DNA of 64,000 bases. Source: Tardiphaga alba. Its GTDB lineage: Bacteria; Pseudomonadota; Alphaproteobacteria; Rhizobiales; Xanthobacteraceae. The stretch is taken from positions 2,745,001 to 2,809,000 of the forward strand of contig NZ_CP036498.1 in NCBI RefSeq assembly GCF_018279705.1, written 5' to 3'. A program made the position numbers and the translations under genes. Below, piece by piece: positions 7,586 through 17,292 of this stretch (its first letter is position 1; every line of letters starts with the position of its first letter). Under the pieces are notes generated by a model, which saw nothing but the letters and a program-made list of their open reading frames with translations, had not been told where the DNA came from and made no database searches.

Positions 7586-8200
7586 TCAGTCGATCTCGAT
7601 CACGTCACCCATGGCCAGTCGGCCCGGCAGGCGGTGGGCGAGGTTGCGGTCGATGACCACACTGAGCTTCGGCGTTGGCACGCTGTGATGGCCGCGCATC
7701 AGGTTGCGGATCTCGAAGCTGCCGTCTTCGCTGATGGTCTTCAAAGAGGCGATGATGTGGGTGACCACGGTGTCGCCGCGCTCGCTGAAGGGGAGCAGCA
7801 ATCGCTCATAGGCGACCAAATGCCCGTTGACGTCGTCGATCATCGAGATCGTATAGACCGGCAGTCGTCGTGCGGTGCAAGCATGATAGGCCGGCAGCGC
7901 CACGGGGCCGAGGATCGGGCCGAGATAGTCGTCGAGATAGCGACCTTTGCCGGTCGAGCCATATGCACTCGCCATCCGCGTGCCGTTGCTGTCGATGATA
8001 AAGCGGGCCGGCGAATAGTTGTGATCGACGATGTAATTGACGAGATCGGCGCGTTCGTCATCGATCCGTTCCGGCTGATAGGCAGCAAGCCGGGGCAGCG
8101 CCTGTGCGGGCGCATAAAGCCGCAGCCAGCAATTCAGCAGATCGCGCTGTCGGATCGACTTCACAACGGATGCGTCTGAGCTTTCGAAACTCACGGCCAT
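7586..8200 (-). CDS. PAS-like domain protein (PAS_5 type)
   Basis: 204 residues without membrane segments or an output domain. The segment from RQRDLLNCWLRLYAPAQALPRLAAYQPERID through RYLDDYLGPILGPVALPAYHACTARRLPVYTISMIDDVNG and YERLLLPFSERG has the shape of the short PAS-like sensor proteins common in Rhizobiales. Ligand and partner are unknown. It converges with the YffB-like gene with one base between the stops. The PAS assignment is from pattern only; a generic 'conserved hypothetical' label would also be acceptable. Confidence 0.65.
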   Translation of the reverse strand: MAVSFESSDASVVKSIRQRDLLNCWLRLYAPAQALPRLAAYQPERIDDERADLVNYIVDHNYSPARFIIDSNGTRMASAYGSTGKGRYLDDYLGPILGPVALPAYHACTARRLPVYTISMIDDVNGHLVAYERLLLPFSERGDTVVTHIIASLKTISEDGSFEIRNLMRGHHSVPTPKLSVVIDRNLAHRLPGRLAMGDVIEID

Positions 8201-8606
8201 CGTCTCACTTGTGCGAATGCGAGAAGTATGAGCCGCTCAGGCAAATAAAGAATGAAGAAGGCGTGGTCGATTAATCATACAATTAATAAGCGACTTCAAT
8301 CTCGTTCCATGCGCGTGGCGCACGGCTTTGCCGTCAAAAGTTCTGTTTGGCGGAATGTTCTGGCACCCTATTTGTGCAGTGCGTTAAGGGCGCAACCCCC
8401 TACGACTAATGGCGAAGTTGGTGCGACGAGGCGTCCCCGGCAAAACGCCTGTACTGCACTTGCGTTAATTGATCGCTTGACGGCATAGTCCGTGCCGCGA
8501 CATGCAGCCGGGCTGGGGCGACCCGATTTCATATCGTTCACGACCGCTGCGCAAAAAACTGGCCGATCGCGCGACACCGCGACAAGGCTGGTTGGGGGAA
8601 ATTTGC
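8201..8606. other. Intergenic region upstream of the liv operon
   Basis: About 400 bp without a convincing gene, between divergent units. It holds an AT-rich patch with ATTAAT at 8270-8275 and again at 8282-8287 (6-bp spacer), a possible regulator site. The promoter of livG must lie here, but no clear -35/-10 pair could be chosen. Confidence 0.4.
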
Positions 8607-9354
8607 TTGACCGATGAGTTCATTCTCGAAACCCACGGACTGACCAAACAATTTGCGGGATTCTACGCCGTTCGCGACGTCAATCTCCAGGTCCGCAAGG
8701 GTACCATTCACGCGTTGATCGGCCCGAACGGCGCCGGCAAGACGACGTGCTTCAACCTGCTCACCAAGTTTCTGCAGCCCTCGGAAGGCCAGATCCTCTA
8801 CAAGGGCAAGGACATCAGCGCGATGGCGCCGGCCGACGTGGCTCGTCTTGGCCTCGTGCGCTCGTTCCAGATCTCGGCAGTGTTTCCACATCTGACCGCG
8901 CTGGAGAATGTCCGCGTCGCGCTGCAGCGTCAGCACGGTGCGTCGTTCGATTTCTGGCGCTCGAAGTCGGTGCTCAACAAGTACAACCAGCGCGCCGCAG
9001 AACTGCTTGAAGACGTGGGCCTGTCCGAATTCGCCAATACCCCGGCAGTCGAGATGGCCTATGGCCGCAAGCGCGCGCTGGAGATTGCGACGACGCTCGC
9101 GCTCGATCCGGAAATGATGCTGCTCGACGAACCGATGGCCGGCATGGGCCATGAGGACATCGACAAGATCGCCGCGCTGATCAAGCGGATCTCGGCGAAA
9201 TACACCATTCTGATGGTCGAACATAATCTGAGCGTCGTCTCGACGCTGTCGGACAAGATCACCGTTTTGACGCGCGGCAAGATCCTGGCGGAAGGCAACT
9301 ATGCCGACCTGACCAAGGACGAACGCGTGAAGGAAGCTTACCTGGGAGCCGGAC

Positions 9355-9362
<8 letters not shown>
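8607..9362 (+). CDS. livG: ABC transporter ATP-binding protein, LivG-type
   Basis: A 251-residue cytoplasmic ATPase of a branched-chain-amino-acid-type uptake transporter. Walker A is GPNGAGKTT, the signature region is AYGRKRALEIATTLALDPEMMLLDEPMAGM (Walker B within it), and the H-loop lies in MVEHNLSVV. TTG 8607 is chosen as start because GGGGGAAA lies 6 bp upstream and homologues begin just before ILETHGLTKQF; the longer frame from 8502 has no family support. It overlaps livF by 8 bp, heading the operon livG-livF-binding protein-binding protein-livH-livM. Confidence 0.93.
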
Positions 9363-10101
<739 letters not shown>

Positions 10102-10169
10102 TTCATAAAAGCTACGGAACGAGCCAACGGTCCGAGTGAAATCATGAATATCTCAGGGAGAGAGACACA

Positions 10170-11393
10170 ATGCTGAACAGGAAGGTTACCTCATCGCTAC
10201 TTGCAATCGCGGCAGTGTTTGCCGCGAATTCAAGTGCATCGGCGCAGGACAAGACGGCCAAGATCGGCGTGCTGAACGACCAGTCTGGCCTCTATGCCGA
10301 TATCACCGGGCAGGGCTCGGTGCTGGCTGCGCAGATGGCGGTCGAGGATTCGGGGCTGACGGCGAAGGGCTGGAAGATCGAAGTGCTGGTGGGCGATCAT
10401 CAGAACAAGCCGGACGTGGGTGTGAACATCACGCGTCAGTGGTTTGATCGCGACAAGCTCGACGTCGTCGTCGACGTTCCGACCTCGTCGGTCGGCCTTG
10501 CCGTCAGCAATGTCGTCAAGGAAAAGAACGGCGTCTATCTCAACTCCGGTTCGGGCACCTCGGATCTCTCAAACGCCCAGTGTTCGCCGAACACGATCCA
10601 CTGGGCCTACGACACCTATCAGCTCGCCAACGGCACCGGCACAGCGCTGACCAAGGCTGGCGGCAACACCTGGTTCTTCCTCACGGCGGACTATGCTTTC
10701 GGCACTGCGCTCGAGCGCGACACCACCAACGCCGTCAATGCCGTCGGTGGCAAGGTGGTCGGCAGCGTGCGTCCGCCGCTCAACACGCCGGACTTCTCGT
10801 CCTTCCTGCTGCAGGCGCAGACCTCGAAAGCCAAGGTCATCGGCCTCGCCAATGCCGGTGGCGACACCATCAACTCGATCAAGCAGGCGTCCGAATTCGG
10901 CATCGTGAAGGGTGGCCAGAAGCTGGCCGGTCTTCTTATGTTCATCACGGATATCCATTCGCTCGGCCTGCCGGTCGCCAATGGCCTGAACCTGACCGAG
11001 ACCTTCTACTGGGATCTCAACGATGGTACCCGCGCTTTCTCCAAGCGCTTCCAGGACCGCGCGAAGAACAAGGCGATGCCGACCACGGTGCAGGCCGGCG
11101 TCTACTCGTCGCTGATCCACTACTTCAAGGCACTCGATGCCGCCGGCGGCAATTCACATGACGGCCTCAAGGTCGTCGAGAAGATGAAGGCAACGCCGAC
11201 GGACGATGTGATTTTCGGGAAGGGAACGATCCAGCCCAACGGGCGCAAACTGCATCCCGCCTATCTGTTTGAGGTGAAGAAGCCCGAAGAATCCAAGGGG
11301 CCGTGGGATTACTACAAGCTGGTGGCGACGATCCCTGCGGATCAGGCGTTCACCCCGCTTGAGAAGAGCACCTGCCCACTGTTGAAGAAATAG
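10170..11393 (+). CDS. ABC transporter substrate-binding protein, LivK-like (first of tandem pair)
   Basis: 407 residues with a Sec signal peptide ending near SASAQDKTA. The mature protein has the type I periplasmic fold, beginning KIGVLNDQSGLYADITGQGS and ending in a Cys-containing tail (STCPLLKK). AGGGAGAGA precedes the ATG. It is strongly similar to the next gene (shared QPNGRKLHPAYLFEVKKP and WDYYKLVATIPADQAFTPL), so the pair arose by tandem duplication. It is placed between the ATPase and permease genes of one operon and should supply LivHM. The ligand could be an amino acid, an aromatic acid or another small organic compound; the sequence does not decide. Confidence 0.9.
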   Translation: MLNRKVTSSLLAIAAVFAANSSASAQDKTAKIGVLNDQSGLYADITGQGSVLAAQMAVEDSGLTAKGWKIEVLVGDHQNKPDVGVNITRQWFDRDKLDVVVDVPTSSVGLAVSNVVKEKNGVYLNSGSGTSDLSNAQCSPNTIHWAYDTYQLANGTGTALTKAGGNTWFFLTADYAFGTALERDTTNAVNAVGGKVVGSVRPPLNTPDFSSFLLQAQTSKAKVIGLANAGGDTINSIKQASEFGIVKGGQKLAGLLMFITDIHSLGLPVANGLNLTETFYWDLNDGTRAFSKRFQDRAKNKAMPTTVQAGVYSSLIHYFKALDAAGGNSHDGLKVVEKMKATPTDDVIFGKGTIQPNGRKLHPAYLFEVKKPEESKGPWDYYKLVATIPADQAFTPLEKSTCPLLKK

Positions 11394-11433
11394 TGCTCTC
11401 GGCGCGTGCCGGGAGCAGTCCAAGAGGAATTGA

Positions 11434-12651
11434 ATGTCTAAAGTGATTACCAGACTTCTGCTCGGCACCGCCATTGCCGCCGCGACCGTCTCTGCGGCCG
11501 CGGCTCAGGATAAGAACGTCAAGATCGGCGTACTCACCGATCTCTCGGGTATCTATGCCGATCTCGCCGGTCCGGGCTCGACCCTGGCCGCGCAGATGGC
11601 CGTCGAAGACTCCGGCCTCAAGGCCAAGGGCTGGACCATCGACGTGATCTCCGGCGATCACCAGCATAAGCCGGACATCGGCGCCAACCTGGCGCGCCAG
11701 TGGTTCGACCGCGAAAAGATGGACATGATCACCGACGTGCCGAATTCGGGCGTCGCGCTGGCCGTGAACAATGTCGTCAAGGAAAAGAACGGCGTCTACA
11801 TCAATTCCGGCGGCGGCACCTCGGATCTCACCAATGCCCAGTGCACGCCGAACACGATCCACTGGACCTACGACACCTATAACCTCGCTTACGGCACCGG
11901 CACGGCGCTGACCAAGGCCGGCGGCGACTCGTGGTTCTTCCTCACTGCCGACTACGCCTTCGGTGCCGCGCTCGAGCGTGACACCACCAATGCGTTGAAG
12001 GCTGCGGGCGGCAAGGTGACGGGCTCCGTCAAGCATCCGCTGAACTCGTCGGACTTCTCAAGCTTCCTTCTGCAGGCGCAGTCGTCGGGTGCCAAGGTCA
12101 TTGGTCTCGCCAATGCCGGCGGCGACACCTCGACCACCATCAAGCAGGCGGCCGAGTTCGGCATCAGCAAGAGCCAGAAGCTGGCCGCGCTGCTGCTGTT
12201 CCTCACCGACGTGAAGTCGATGGGTCTCGATCTGGCCCAGGGGCTCTCGTTCACCGAGACCTTCTACTGGGACATGAACGACGACACCCGGGCCTTCTCG
12301 AAGCGCTTCTCGGAGCGTTCGAAGGGCGCGGCTCCGCCGACCATGGTGCAGGCGGGCGTCTATTCCGGCACGCTGCATTACCTGAAGGCGCTGGAAGCGC
12401 TGGGTGGCAATCCGCATGATGGCGCCAAGATCGTCGCCAAGATGAAGGACATGCCGACTGACGACAAGCTGTTCGGCAAGGGCTCGATCCAGCCGAACGG
12501 CCGCAAGATCCATCCGGCCTATCTGTTCGAGGTCAAGAAGCCCTCGGAATCGAAGACGCCGTGGGATTACTACAAGCTGGTGGCCACGATTCCGGCCGAC
12601 CAGGCCTTCACGCCGCTCGACAAGAGCACCTGTTCGCTATTGAAGAAATAA
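11434..12651 (+). CDS. ABC transporter substrate-binding protein, LivK-like (second of tandem pair)
   Basis: 405 residues with a signal peptide ending near AAAQDKNV. The mature start KIGVLTDLSGIYADLAGPGS and tail STCSLLKK match the preceding gene closely. It begins 40 bp after that gene, with AGAGGAA upstream. Keeping two nearly parallel binding proteins in one operon suggests related but different ligands for the same permease. The third paralogue at 1567 adds to this set. Individual ligands are unknown. Confidence 0.9.
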   Translation: MSKVITRLLLGTAIAAATVSAAAAQDKNVKIGVLTDLSGIYADLAGPGSTLAAQMAVEDSGLKAKGWTIDVISGDHQHKPDIGANLARQWFDREKMDMITDVPNSGVALAVNNVVKEKNGVYINSGGGTSDLTNAQCTPNTIHWTYDTYNLAYGTGTALTKAGGDSWFFLTADYAFGAALERDTTNALKAAGGKVTGSVKHPLNSSDFSSFLLQAQSSGAKVIGLANAGGDTSTTIKQAAEFGISKSQKLAALLLFLTDVKSMGLDLAQGLSFTETFYWDMNDDTRAFSKRFSERSKGAAPPTMVQAGVYSGTLHYLKALEALGGNPHDGAKIVAKMKDMPTDDKLFGKGSIQPNGRKIHPAYLFEVKKPSESKTPWDYYKLVATIPADQAFTPLDKSTCSLLKK

Positions 12652-12720
12652 CGAGAGCAGTGGCCCGGCGGTATCCGCCGCCGGGCTGCGACTTCCACTA
12701 AGATCAGAGTTGAAAGCGCC

Positions 12721-13596
12721 ATGTCGATCAATCTCCAGGCCCTGTCCGCACAATTGCTGGTCGGGCTCATCAACGGCTCCTTCTACGCGTTGCTGAGTCT
12801 CGGTCTCGCCGTGATTTTCGGCATGCTGAACATCATCAACTTCGCCCATGGCGCGCTCTATATGATGGGCGCTTTCGTGGCTTACTTCCTGCTCAATCTG
12901 GCAGGGATCGGCTACTGGCCGGCGCTGTTCCTGGCGCCGATCATCGTCGGCGTCTTCGGTATGATCCTGGAGCGGACGATGCTGCAATGGATCGCCAATC
13001 TGGATCACCTGTATGGCCTGCTGCTGACCTTCGGTCTGGCGCTGATCATCCAGGGCGTGTTCCAGAACTATTTCGGTTCGTCGGGTCTGCCTTACGCGAT
13101 CCCGGATGCGCTGAAGGGCGGCGTCAATCTCGGCTTCATGTTCCTGCCGATCTATCGCGGCTGGGTCGTCATTTTCTCGCTGGTGATCTGTATCGCCACC
13201 TGGTTCCTGATCGAGCGCACGCGCCTCGGTGCTTACCTGCGCGCCGCGACCGAGAACCCGACGCTGGTGCGCGCCTTCGGCATCAACGTGCCGCTCATGA
13301 TCACGCTGACCTACGGTCTCGGTGTCGGTCTGGCCGCCATGGCCGGCGTGCTCTCGGCGCCGATCAATCAGGTTCGCCCCCTGATGGGCGCAGACCTCAT
13401 CATCGTCGTGTTCGCTGTCGTCGTCATCGGCGGCATGGGCTCGATCATGGGATCGATCATCACCGGTTTCACCCTCGGCATCATCGAGGGCCTGACCAAG
13501 TATTTCTACCCCGAGGCCTCCAACACCGTCGTCTTCGTGCTGATGGTGCTGGTGCTCCTCGTGAAACCCTCGGGCCTGACGGGACGGACCACCTGA
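12721..13596 (+). CDS. livH: Branched-chain-amino-acid-type ABC permease, LivH
   Basis: A 291-residue inner-membrane permease with about eight hydrophobic segments. The N-terminal QLLVGLINGSFYALLSLGLAVIFGMLNIINFAHGALYM is the LivH hallmark, and the C-terminal GGMGSIMGSIITGFTLGIIEGL carries the ATPase-contacting region. It follows the second binding protein after 69 bp and is separated from livM by one base, so expression of the two permeases is coupled. Together they form the translocation pore. Confidence 0.93.
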   Translation: MSINLQALSAQLLVGLINGSFYALLSLGLAVIFGMLNIINFAHGALYMMGAFVAYFLLNLAGIGYWPALFLAPIIVGVFGMILERTMLQWIANLDHLYGLLLTFGLALIIQGVFQNYFGSSGLPYAIPDALKGGVNLGFMFLPIYRGWVVIFSLVICIATWFLIERTRLGAYLRAATENPTLVRAFGINVPLMITLTYGLGVGLAAMAGVLSAPINQVRPLMGADLIIVVFAVVVIGGMGSIMGSIITGFTLGIIEGLTKYFYPEASNTVVFVLMVLVLLVKPSGLTGRTT

Positions 13597-13597
13597 T

Positions 13598-14620
13598 ATG
13601 ACCACCATCACTGACAATTCGATCCCCACGACGCAGACCCGTGGCACCAAGGATGAGATGATCGCTTTCGTGATCATGACAGTCCTCCTTGTGGCCGTGC
13701 CGTTCTCCGGGCTGTATCCGTTCTTCGTGATGCAGGCGCTGTGCTTCGCGCTGTTCGCCTGCGCCTTCAACCTGCTGATCGGTTACGGCGGCCTGTTGTC
13801 CTTCGGCCATGCGATGTTCATGGGCACCGCGGGCTATGTCACCGCGCATATGGCCAAGGTCGGCACCATTGGCTTCAAGGTCCCGTTGATCGGCGAGTTC
13901 ATGATCAATATGGGGCCGCTGTCGCCGGAACTGTCGATCGTGTTCGGTCTGATCGCGGCCTTGGTGCTAGCCGTTGTCACCGGGCTCATCGCCATCCGTC
14001 GTCAGGGCATCTACTTCGCGATGATCACGCTGGCGCTGTCGCAGCTCATCTTCTTCCTTTATCTGCAGACGCCGTTCACCCATGGCGAAGACGGCATCCA
14101 GGGCATCCCGCAGGGCATGCTGTTCGGCCTGTTCGACCTGTCGAAGCCGACCATCCTGTACTATGTGATCCTCGTGGGCTTCCTGATCGGCTTCCTGATC
14201 ATCTTCCGCGCCATCAATTCGCCGTTCGGCGAGGTGCTGAAGGCGATCCGCGAAAACGAGCCGCGTGCCATTTCGCTCGGCTACAAGACCGATCAGTACA
14301 AGCTGATGGCCTTCATCCTCTCGGGCGTGCTCGCCGGCTTCGCCGGTGCGCTGAAAGTGTTCGTGGCGCAGAACGCCTCGCTCACCGACGTGCACTGGAC
14401 CATGTCGGGTGAAGTCGTGCTTATCACGTTGGTGGGCGGTCTTGCGACCCTCTACGGCCCGGTGGTCGGCGCCTTCGTGATCATCGCCATGCAGCAATAT
14501 CTCGCCGGCTTCGGCCAGTGGGTGACGGTGATTCAGGGCGTGATTTTCGTGGTCTGCGTGCTCACCTTCCGCCGCGGCATCATCGGCGAGATCGGCCACC
14601 TGTTTAAGCGCTCGCTGTAA
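13598..14620 (+). CDS. livM: Branched-chain-amino-acid-type ABC permease, LivM
   Basis: A 340-residue inner-membrane permease. Family features are QALCFALFACAFNLLIGYGGLLSFGHAMFMG, the EAA-like contact LKAIRENEPRAISLGYKTDQYKLMAF, and GGLATLYGPVVGAFVIIAMQQYLAGF near the end. It is the last gene of the operon: a strong intrinsic terminator starts 20 bp after its stop. About ten hydrophobic segments are predicted, usual for LivM. Confidence 0.93.
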   Translation: MTTITDNSIPTTQTRGTKDEMIAFVIMTVLLVAVPFSGLYPFFVMQALCFALFACAFNLLIGYGGLLSFGHAMFMGTAGYVTAHMAKVGTIGFKVPLIGEFMINMGPLSPELSIVFGLIAALVLAVVTGLIAIRRQGIYFAMITLALSQLIFFLYLQTPFTHGEDGIQGIPQGMLFGLFDLSKPTILYYVILVGFLIGFLIIFRAINSPFGEVLKAIRENEPRAISLGYKTDQYKLMAFILSGVLAGFAGALKVFVAQNASLTDVHWTMSGEVVLITLVGGLATLYGPVVGAFVIIAMQQYLAGFGQWVTVIQGVIFVVCVLTFRRGIIGEIGHLFKRSL

Positions 14621-14640
14621 AAGCAGGGCGCATCGACAAA

Positions 14641-14670
14641 CAAAACGCCGCGGGAAACCGCGGCGTTTTG
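14641..14670 (+). terminator. Intrinsic terminator of the liv operon
   Basis: A perfect 13-bp stem (14641-14653 with 14658-14670) closed by a GAAA tetraloop. The outer pairs are CAAAA/TTTTG, so a T run sits on the 3' arm, and reading from the other strand gives the same layout. It lies 20 bp after the livM stop. Confidence 0.9.
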
Positions 14671-14693
14671 CGTTGAGGAGAATCATCTCCGTC

Positions 14694-14816
14694 CCCGTCA
14701 TCCTGAGGTGCTCGCCGTCTTCGGCGAGCCTCGAAGGATGCGGCCACGAACACCGGCGCCCGCGGCCATCCTTCGAGGCTCGCAAGTGCTCGCACCTCAG
14801 GATGACGGCGGAGTGG
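14694..14816. repeat. Dispersed 123-bp palindromic repeat, copy 1
   Basis: The outer arms CGTCATCCTGAGGTGC and GCACCTCAGGATGACG are complementary. Inside are CCTCGAAGGATGCGGCC and its complement, so the whole folds as a long hairpin. A second copy of identical length without gaps lies at 26498-26620. Both copies sit directly after transport operons, between a gene end and a gene on the opposite strand. Confidence 0.9.
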
Positions 14817-14841
14817 GGGCGCAGCAGATCACACATTTTCT

Positions 14842-14867
14842 CGGGCTCAGCATAGATGCTGAGCCCG
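14842..14867. repeat. Perfect palindrome, 12-bp arms
   Basis: CGGGCTCAGCAT and its complement ATGCTGAGCCCG are separated by AG. No T run follows on either strand, so a terminator is not supported. It lies between the repeat and the DUF2971 gene end. Positions 14621-14963 hold no gene. Confidence 0.6.
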
Positions 14868-14963
14868 ACGTCGCTGAGGATCCGAATTGCCCTGTATACA
14901 AGACGAGCAATCGCCATGCAGCGCTGCGGCCTGAGTTTTGGCTATTGTTTCGAACAAAATAGG

Positions 14964-15863
14964 CTACGCGATCGGAAGGTTTGCATGAGAAACGACCGGA
15001 TTATTGGTGTAGTTTGCCAAAACACTGTCGATATTCGGGTCGGCTCTGTTGCCGATGATGATCCGGCGAGGCGTCAACGTCGGCTCCCAGAATTCGCCGA
15101 TGTCGATGTACTGCTTACCCTGTGAAGGTTGCCGCACCTGCTTTCGCACAGCAATGCCGGTGAACGGGCGAGCCATGGCTTCGTCTGCGGGGAACGCAAA
15201 AATTCGCATCTCCCGCTCATCTTCGAAACATGGATCTTTGTGGCTTGCGCAGAATTCCATGAGCTTACGATGCAGGTAGGTCGAGGCCCACATATCGCTC
15301 AGATCAGGATCCAATCGTAGATCCGGGCGTTCTCGAGCGGCTTGGAGCAAGAATGCCTTCGAAAGCTGAGTGCATAGCTTTTTGTACTGTAAGGAATTGA
15401 TGTCCACTCCGTACTTGACGCGCTCAAGGGAGAGAGCGGCGTAGCTGCCTTTCATCAATTCCAGTTCAAGGAGATTCCTGATGTCCCGCTCGTCAAACTG
15501 AAGGCAGTACCCCTGGTGACCTGTATACCGATCCCAGATTGTTAGGATGCCTCGTCGTTCCTCATCTTCGTTGCGGCAGGTTGCAAAGGAAGTGACGAAC
15601 ATCATTCCTCCATTTGGGCCGAACAGCGCTCGGAAAGCAGCTGTTGATGTGGCGATGTGTGCGTCAAGATCAACAGGCTGCGATATCAATCCTGGCGGCA
15701 ATTGGCTAATCGCTTCCAGGAGGCCGCCTCGCTGCAGTATCTCCCATGCGTAGAAATGTTCGGTCCTATCGTTCAACTGCTGAAAATCAGTCGCTCGGAG
15801 CGTTTTGGAGCGAGCGATTCCCTCTAGACCGACACGGGATGTGTAGTGCGATAGAACCGCCAT
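14964..15863 (-). CDS. DUF2971 family protein
   Basis: 299 residues. It opens LSHYTSRVGLEGIARSKTLRATDFQQLNDRTE, and has SFATCRNEDEERRGILTIWDRYTGHQGYCLQF in the middle and SHKDPCFEDEREMRIFAFP further on, the three marks of the DUF2971 family. Its function is unknown. The coding sequence is visibly less GC-rich than its neighbours, and it sits beside a dispersed repeat, both pointing to recent acquisition. Some family members are found in mobile or defence-like contexts, but no partner gene is adjacent here. No membrane segment or signal peptide is seen. Confidence 0.8.
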   Translation of the reverse strand: MAVLSHYTSRVGLEGIARSKTLRATDFQQLNDRTEHFYAWEILQRGGLLEAISQLPPGLISQPVDLDAHIATSTAAFRALFGPNGGMMFVTSFATCRNEDEERRGILTIWDRYTGHQGYCLQFDERDIRNLLELELMKGSYAALSLERVKYGVDINSLQYKKLCTQLSKAFLLQAARERPDLRLDPDLSDMWASTYLHRKLMEFCASHKDPCFEDEREMRIFAFPADEAMARPFTGIAVRKQVRQPSQGKQYIDIGEFWEPTLTPRRIIIGNRADPNIDSVLANYTNNPVVSHANLPIA

Positions 15864-15953
15864 TTCGCGTCGATCTCCCCAGATTGGTCAGTATTGGCCA
15901 AGGTTAGCCTACTTACGAGGATTTTTCGACGTGTTGAACAAGAGACGATCCGC

Positions 15954-16328
15954 ATGAAGAGAGCCATCTTCGCCAGTCTCGGCGGCCTCATGCTGCTGCT
16001 CGGCATGATCGGCATCGTCACGCCGCTGCTGCCGACCGTGCCTTTCCTCATCCTGGCGGCATGGTGCTTCGGCGAATCGTCCCCGCGCCTTGAAGCGTGG
16101 ATGCTCAATCACCCACGTTTCGGCCCGAGCCTGCGGCGCTGGCGCGAGCAGGGTGCGAGTCCTCGCCGCGCCAAATGGATGGCGGTGATGGGGATGACGT
16201 TCGGCTATGCGCTATTCTGGACGCAGGCCCGGCCGGGCTGGATGCTTGCAACGGCAGTCGCGGTGCTGATGATCGGCTCCGCCGCTTATGTTGTATCTCG
16301 GCCGGAGCCGGTGGCGACCGACAGCTGA
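15954..16328 (+). CDS. DUF454 (YbaN) family inner-membrane protein
   Basis: A 124-residue small membrane protein. The family pattern is clear: LGGLMLLLGMIGIVTPLLPTVPFLILAAWCFGESSPRLEAWMLNHPRFGP, with two further hydrophobic stretches. ATG 15954 is chosen; an in-frame TTG at 15894 would add an N-terminus not seen in the family. It converges with the LysR gene, whose stop abuts its own. The role of DUF454 proteins is not settled. Confidence 0.88.
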   Translation: MKRAIFASLGGLMLLLGMIGIVTPLLPTVPFLILAAWCFGESSPRLEAWMLNHPRFGPSLRRWREQGASPRRAKWMAVMGMTFGYALFWTQARPGWMLATAVAVLMIGSAAYVVSRPEPVATDS

Positions 16329-17204
16329 CTACGCTCTTTGTTCGGCGATGCATTCGACGAAGCAGCGTAGCGCCGCTGTTACGAATGTATCCCGGCGCTG
16401 CACGAACACCGTCTCCGCATGGGCGATCTCGTTGGGCAGTGCGTGCGCGCGGATGCGGCCGTCGCTGATGGCAGCGGCAATCACCGCGCGCGGCAGCAGC
16501 GCAAAGCCGACGCCCGCCGTGACGCATCCCACAATGCCGTCGAACGTGCCCATCTCCATCCGGGGCACGCTGACCAGGCCCTCGCGTGCCAGAAATTCGT
16601 CCGTGCGCTGGCGGTAGGAGCAGCCCGCCCGAAACACGATGACCTTGCCGGCCGCCCGGCCGTCGCGGCGTAACTCCGCCACGCCCGAGATGCGCGGGGC
16701 GGTGGCCAGCACGAGTTCTTCTTCGGCGATCCTGAAAGAGGTGAGTTCGGCATGCTCGGCGGGACCGGCGACGAATGCGCCCTCCAGCTCGCGATGAAGC
16801 ACCCGCGCGACAAGAGCCTCGGTCGTGCCTGTGGCGATGGTCACCGATACATCCGGATAGCGCCCGGAATAGGAGGCGAGGATCGGCGGCAGGCGCAGGG
16901 CCGCCACGGTCTCCATCGCACCGATCCGCAACTCGCCGCCCGGTACCGCGTCGTCGCTTGCAACGAGGCGAGCTTCCTCGAGCAATTCCGCCACCCGGCG
17001 GGCATAGGGCAACAGACGCTCGCCGACCGTGGTCAACGTGACGCCCTGTTTGGAGCGGTGGAACAGCGGGACGCCCAGCTTGTCCTCCAAGGCACGCACC
17101 CGCTGGGTCACGTTTGATTGGACGGTATTCAGCTGTAAGGCCGCGCGCCCGATGGCGCCGGCCTCCGCGACGGCGACAAAGACACCCAGTTCGATGCTGT
17201 TCAT
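16329..17204 (-). CDS. LysR-family transcriptional regulator
   Basis: 291 residues. An N-terminal winged helix (LGVFVAVAEAGAIGRAALQLNTVQSNVTQRVRALEDKLGVPLFHRSKQGVTLT) is followed by a periplasmic-binding-like effector domain from about residue 90 (GELRIGAMETVAALRLPPILASY). It is divergent from the MFS gene, with about 90 bp between the starts, the classic layout for a LysR regulator and its target. The AT-rich stretch 17205-17260 should contain the shared control region, but no clear T-N11-A site was fixed. The inducer is unknown. Confidence 0.92.
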   Translation of the reverse strand: MNSIELGVFVAVAEAGAIGRAALQLNTVQSNVTQRVRALEDKLGVPLFHRSKQGVTLTTVGERLLPYARRVAELLEEARLVASDDAVPGGELRIGAMETVAALRLPPILASYSGRYPDVSVTIATGTTEALVARVLHRELEGAFVAGPAEHAELTSFRIAEEELVLATAPRISGVAELRRDGRAAGKVIVFRAGCSYRQRTDEFLAREGLVSVPRMEMGTFDGIVGCVTAGVGFALLPRAVIAAAISDGRIRAHALPNEIAHAETVFVQRRDTFVTAALRCFVECIAEQRA

Positions 17205-17292
17205 ATCATCTCCATTTCAGATGAATGGCATCGATTATAATCATTATTCTTGGTTGACCGATAGGTCTAAGGCGAAGGGACGGAGGTCACTC

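Noticed and set aside
16105..16527. An Arg/Pro-rich minus-strand frame across the DUF454-LysR junction
   Set aside because: Both overlapped genes are well supported; the frame's composition is typical of non-coding GC-rich sequence.
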